Below are positions 13,757 through 15,790 of a DNA stretch of 15,790 nt, in pieces. Position 1 is the stretch's first letter; every line of letters starts with the position of its first letter. A program made the translations under genes and the position numbers. The stretch spans positions 1 through 15,790 of the forward strand of contig JBEKJD010000028.1 in assembly GCA_050011415.1 (NCBI GenBank). Direction: 5' to 3'. Below the pieces are notes generated by a model. The model made no database searches. It worked only from the letters and a program-made list of their open reading frames with translations, and had not been told where the DNA came from. This DNA is from JADFXI01 sp050011415 (GTDB lineage: Bacteria; Nitrospirota; Thermodesulfovibrionia; Thermodesulfovibrionales; Dissulfurispiraceae).

Positions 13757-14215
13757 ATGAAAGCAACCAAAAATAAAAAATTAAAAATGACGCCTCAGCG
13801 ACTGGCGATTATCGATTATCTGAAGGGAAATACCGACCATCCTTCAGCCGAGGATGTTTACAGCGCTGTGTCAACAAAATTCCCTACAATGACGCGAGCA
13901 ACAGTCTATAATACGCTTGATACCCTGAGGGAACGGGGCAATATAATAGAGCTTGAAATGGACTCCGGAAAGAAGCGTTTCGACCCGAACACAAATCCGC
14001 ACCATCATCTCATTTGTGTCAAGTGCAAAAAAATCCTGGACGTTCATAGGGAATACAACTTGGATACGGCTTTCGACAGTTACCATGATTTCAAGATACT
14101 GGGCACTCACATAGCGTTCCATGGCATCTGTTCTAATTGCAGAAAGACTGCCCCATCAAAGCCGGGGCCTAACGCCCGGTCACAAAACAGAATAAAACGC
14201 ACTGACAGGCAATAG
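13757..14215 (+). CDS. perR: PerR-type peroxide-sensing Fur family repressor
   Basis: Fur-family dimeric repressors bind DNA when metallated; PerR loses DNA binding when peroxide oxidises the iron-site histidines. The winged helix is at about 11-65 (MTPQRLAIIDYL, TRATVYNTLDTLRERG). Regulatory ligands match Bacillus PerR in identity and spacing: H28, D76, H82, H84 and D95. In PerR the last of these being Asp, not Glu, goes with peroxide sensing. The structural zinc site has C87-x2-C90 and C125-x2-C128. The roughly 24-residue tail after C128 is basic and longer than usual. No ribosome site precedes ATG 13757. The chemoreceptor gene follows 22 bp downstream, which suggests an operon. Confidence 0.87.
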   Translation: MKATKNKKLKMTPQRLAIIDYLKGNTDHPSAEDVYSAVSTKFPTMTRATVYNTLDTLRERGNIIELEMDSGKKRFDPNTNPHHHLICVKCKKILDVHREYNLDTAFDSYHDFKILGTHIAFHGICSNCRKTAPSKPGPNARSQNRIKRTDRQ

Positions 14216-14237
14216 CCTTTCACAGGAGGATAGTTCT

Positions 14238-15788
14238 ATGGACCGTTTTAACGACATGACTATAAAAATAAAAATAGTCGTTGGCTTTTTATTCTGCATG
14301 GCATGCGGCGGAATAGTCATTCCCGCTGCCTCATTCTTAATTCTTGGCAAAGATACCATTTTGAAAATATTTGACCTGCTGTATCCAAATCTTGTCTCTT
14401 TGGCGGTTGTGGTTGTCCTGGGCCTTGGCTCCGGAGTTGCAATAATCTATTGGTTGGTCAAGGTCATTGTCTTGAACCGGCTCTATCTTATAATGGAAGC
14501 GGTTGGACAGGTCTCGTCAGGAAATCTCGATACCTCGGTCCGGATAGACAGCGGGGATGAAATCGGGTCTTTATCCAAAGATATAAATAAAATGATCCTT
14601 TCCGTCGGCAGTACAATTGATAACATACTGGAATCCTCTTCAGTTCTGATGTCTACTGTCGATATTCTGAAAACAAGGGCTGAGAAGACTGCTTTGGGCG
14701 CACAAGAGCAGTCTTCTCAGGCCGCGCAGATAGCCGCGGCTGCCGAGGAGATGAGCCAAACCATCAGCAGTATTGCGAAGAATACGTCAGCGGCATCAGA
14801 GACGTCTAATGAGGCAATGCAAACGGCTGATACCGGCAAGGAAGTGGCTGATACAGCGGTGCTGACAACCAGTAAGGTCTATACCTCGACAGTTGAGTTG
14901 TCATCCATGGTCGAAAAACTTAATAACAGGTCCTCGGAAATTGGTGAAATAATAACTGTCATTAAAGATATAGCTGACCAGACAAATCTCCTGGCGCTTA
15001 ACGCAGCCATTGAGGCGGCGAGAGCCGGAGAGGGGGGCAGGGGCTTTGCAGTTGTGGCTGATGAAGTTCGGAAGCTTGCTGAAAGGACTATAAAAGCAAC
15101 AACAGAAATCTCTGAGAAAATCAATGCAATCCAGGCGGAGTCCTCCCAGACATCAGAGACCATGGAAGAGGCGTCTAATGAGGTAACTAATGCAACCCAG
15201 CATATTAGAGAGGTTGGAGAGTCCCTGACCAATATTGTCGGGTCGGTGCAGAAAACGCGTGATCAGATCGTCCAAATCTCAACAGCAGTGGAAGAGCAGT
15301 CAACAACGGCAGAGGAAGTGGCAAGGAATGTTGCCAAAACATCCGCCATTGCCGGTGATTTGGAAAAAATGGCCAACGACACTCTTGTGCAAATACGTGA
15401 AGGCTTTACCGGTATGGGGGACAGGCTTAGAAGGGATGTTGCCGCATTCAAAACTGGCAAAAACAAGGTTATGGCAGCTGAAGTGGCAAAAACAGACCAC
15501 AGGATATTCCTCGAAAAAGTTCAGAACTGCATAAAGGGGGAAAAAGTTCTTGTGTCAGACCTGCCGCAGTGCATGTCATGTTCTTTTGGTGAGTGGTGCA
15601 AAACGGAGGGCAAAAACCGGGAATCTGTTGTTGCCCCTCATGAAGAAATACACGCCCTTGCGATCAAGGCAGTAAACGCCTGCAATGCGGGCGACAAGGA
15701 AACAGCTAAACAGATCTACCGCAAGATGGAGGAAATGACAAAGGGAATTACAGATCAGCTTAATAGAGCAAGGAAGGGAGAATTATAA
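14238..15788 (+). CDS. Methyl-accepting chemotaxis protein with C-terminal CZB zinc domain
   Basis: This 516-residue receptor passes signals to CheW/CheA. Two membrane segments (about 13-37 and 50-78) leave only about 12 periplasmic residues, so there is no extracellular sensor domain. A HAMP-like linker follows (79-131, GDEIGSLSKDINKM). The signalling hairpin spans about 150-400 with the canonical tip DIADQTNLLALNAAIEAARAGE (244-265) and FAVVADEVRKLAER. The C-terminus (about 415-510) is a CZB domain with all four zinc ligands: H421 (TDHRIF), C448 (CSFGEW), H468 and H472 (PHEEIH). CZB domains in other bacteria sense zinc or hypochlorous acid through the zinc-bound cysteine. ATG 14238 has an AGGAGG site 8 bases upstream. 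It lies directly after perR, fitting an oxidant-response role (inference). It ends two bases before the window edge. Confidence 0.95.
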   Translation: MDRFNDMTIKIKIVVGFLFCMACGGIVIPAASFLILGKDTILKIFDLLYPNLVSLAVVVVLGLGSGVAIIYWLVKVIVLNRLYLIMEAVGQVSSGNLDTSVRIDSGDEIGSLSKDINKMILSVGSTIDNILESSSVLMSTVDILKTRAEKTALGAQEQSSQAAQIAAAAEEMSQTISSIAKNTSAASETSNEAMQTADTGKEVADTAVLTTSKVYTSTVELSSMVEKLNNRSSEIGEIITVIKDIADQTNLLALNAAIEAARAGEGGRGFAVVADEVRKLAERTIKATTEISEKINAIQAESSQTSETMEEASNEVTNATQHIREVGESLTNIVGSVQKTRDQIVQISTAVEEQSTTAEEVARNVAKTSAIAGDLEKMANDTLVQIREGFTGMGDRLRRDVAAFKTGKNKVMAAEVAKTDHRIFLEKVQNCIKGEKVLVSDLPQCMSCSFGEWCKTEGKNRESVVAPHEEIHALAIKAVNACNAGDKETAKQIYRKMEEMTKGITDQLNRARKGEL

Positions 15789-15790
15789 GA

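Noticed and set aside
14161..14180. Terminator hairpin at the end of perR
   Set aside because: Only about 5 bp of stem within the coding region and no T-run; perR and the receptor are better read as an operon.

Overview
The window reads as a piece of a Gram-negative, probably anaerobic or microaerobic bacterial chromosome. The guess at Nitrospirota (Thermodesulfovibrionia-like) or a deltaproteobacterial-type lineage is inference. It rests on the futalosine-pathway gene mqnA, an RtcB-archease pair, an HDOD protein, a CZB-type chemoreceptor, a PerR-type Fur protein, a coiled-coil lipoprotein and several dispersed palindromic repeats. Most genes are ordinary chromosomal genes. The interest lies in a chemoreceptor-related signalling set and in four repeat structures between genes.

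Layout. 1-2634 (minus): archease, rtcB (RNA ligase) and the 5' part of mqnA; a 125-bp palindromic element separates rtcB from mqnA. 2758-5431 (plus): an HDOD signalling protein, then a 583-residue protein that I read as a REC domain fused to a degenerate chemoreceptor hairpin and a degenerate CZB zinc-binding domain. 5508-5712 (minus): tRNA-Val and tRNA-Asp with a clear promoter. 5772-6752 (plus): a LysM + L,D-transpeptidase. 6735-8847 (minus): an alanine-rich coiled-coil lipoprotein and the membrane and ATPase subunits of a zinc/manganese-type ABC importer, with a hexamer repeat array between the two transporter genes. 8936-11534 (plus): an MFS exporter, tsaB and rimI, with a 194-bp MITE-like element between tsaB and rimI and an octamer-repeat hairpin at the rimI end. 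11601-13633 (minus): pdxA followed at once by an Old Yellow Enzyme-type oxidoreductase. 13757-15788 (plus): perR followed by a chemoreceptor (MCP) with a C-terminal CZB domain.

How the genes may work together. The perR-mcp pair looks like an operon. PerR senses peroxide through its metal site, and CZB domains are known to bind zinc and to react with oxidants through their cysteine, so the pair suggests an oxidant-responsive motility module. The MCP keeps all four zinc ligands (H421, C448, H468, H472) and has almost no periplasmic domain, so it should sense from inside the cell. The REC fusion protein about 10 kb away aligns by eye with this MCP in its hairpin and CZB region, yet has lost the signalling-tip consensus and all three zinc histidines, keeping the cysteine. 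It also lacks the usual acidic pair of the REC phosphorylation site. I regard it as the best candidate here for an undescribed type of signalling protein.

Limits. All family calls come from reading motifs by eye; no searches were run. Copy number of the repeats elsewhere in the genome is unknown.
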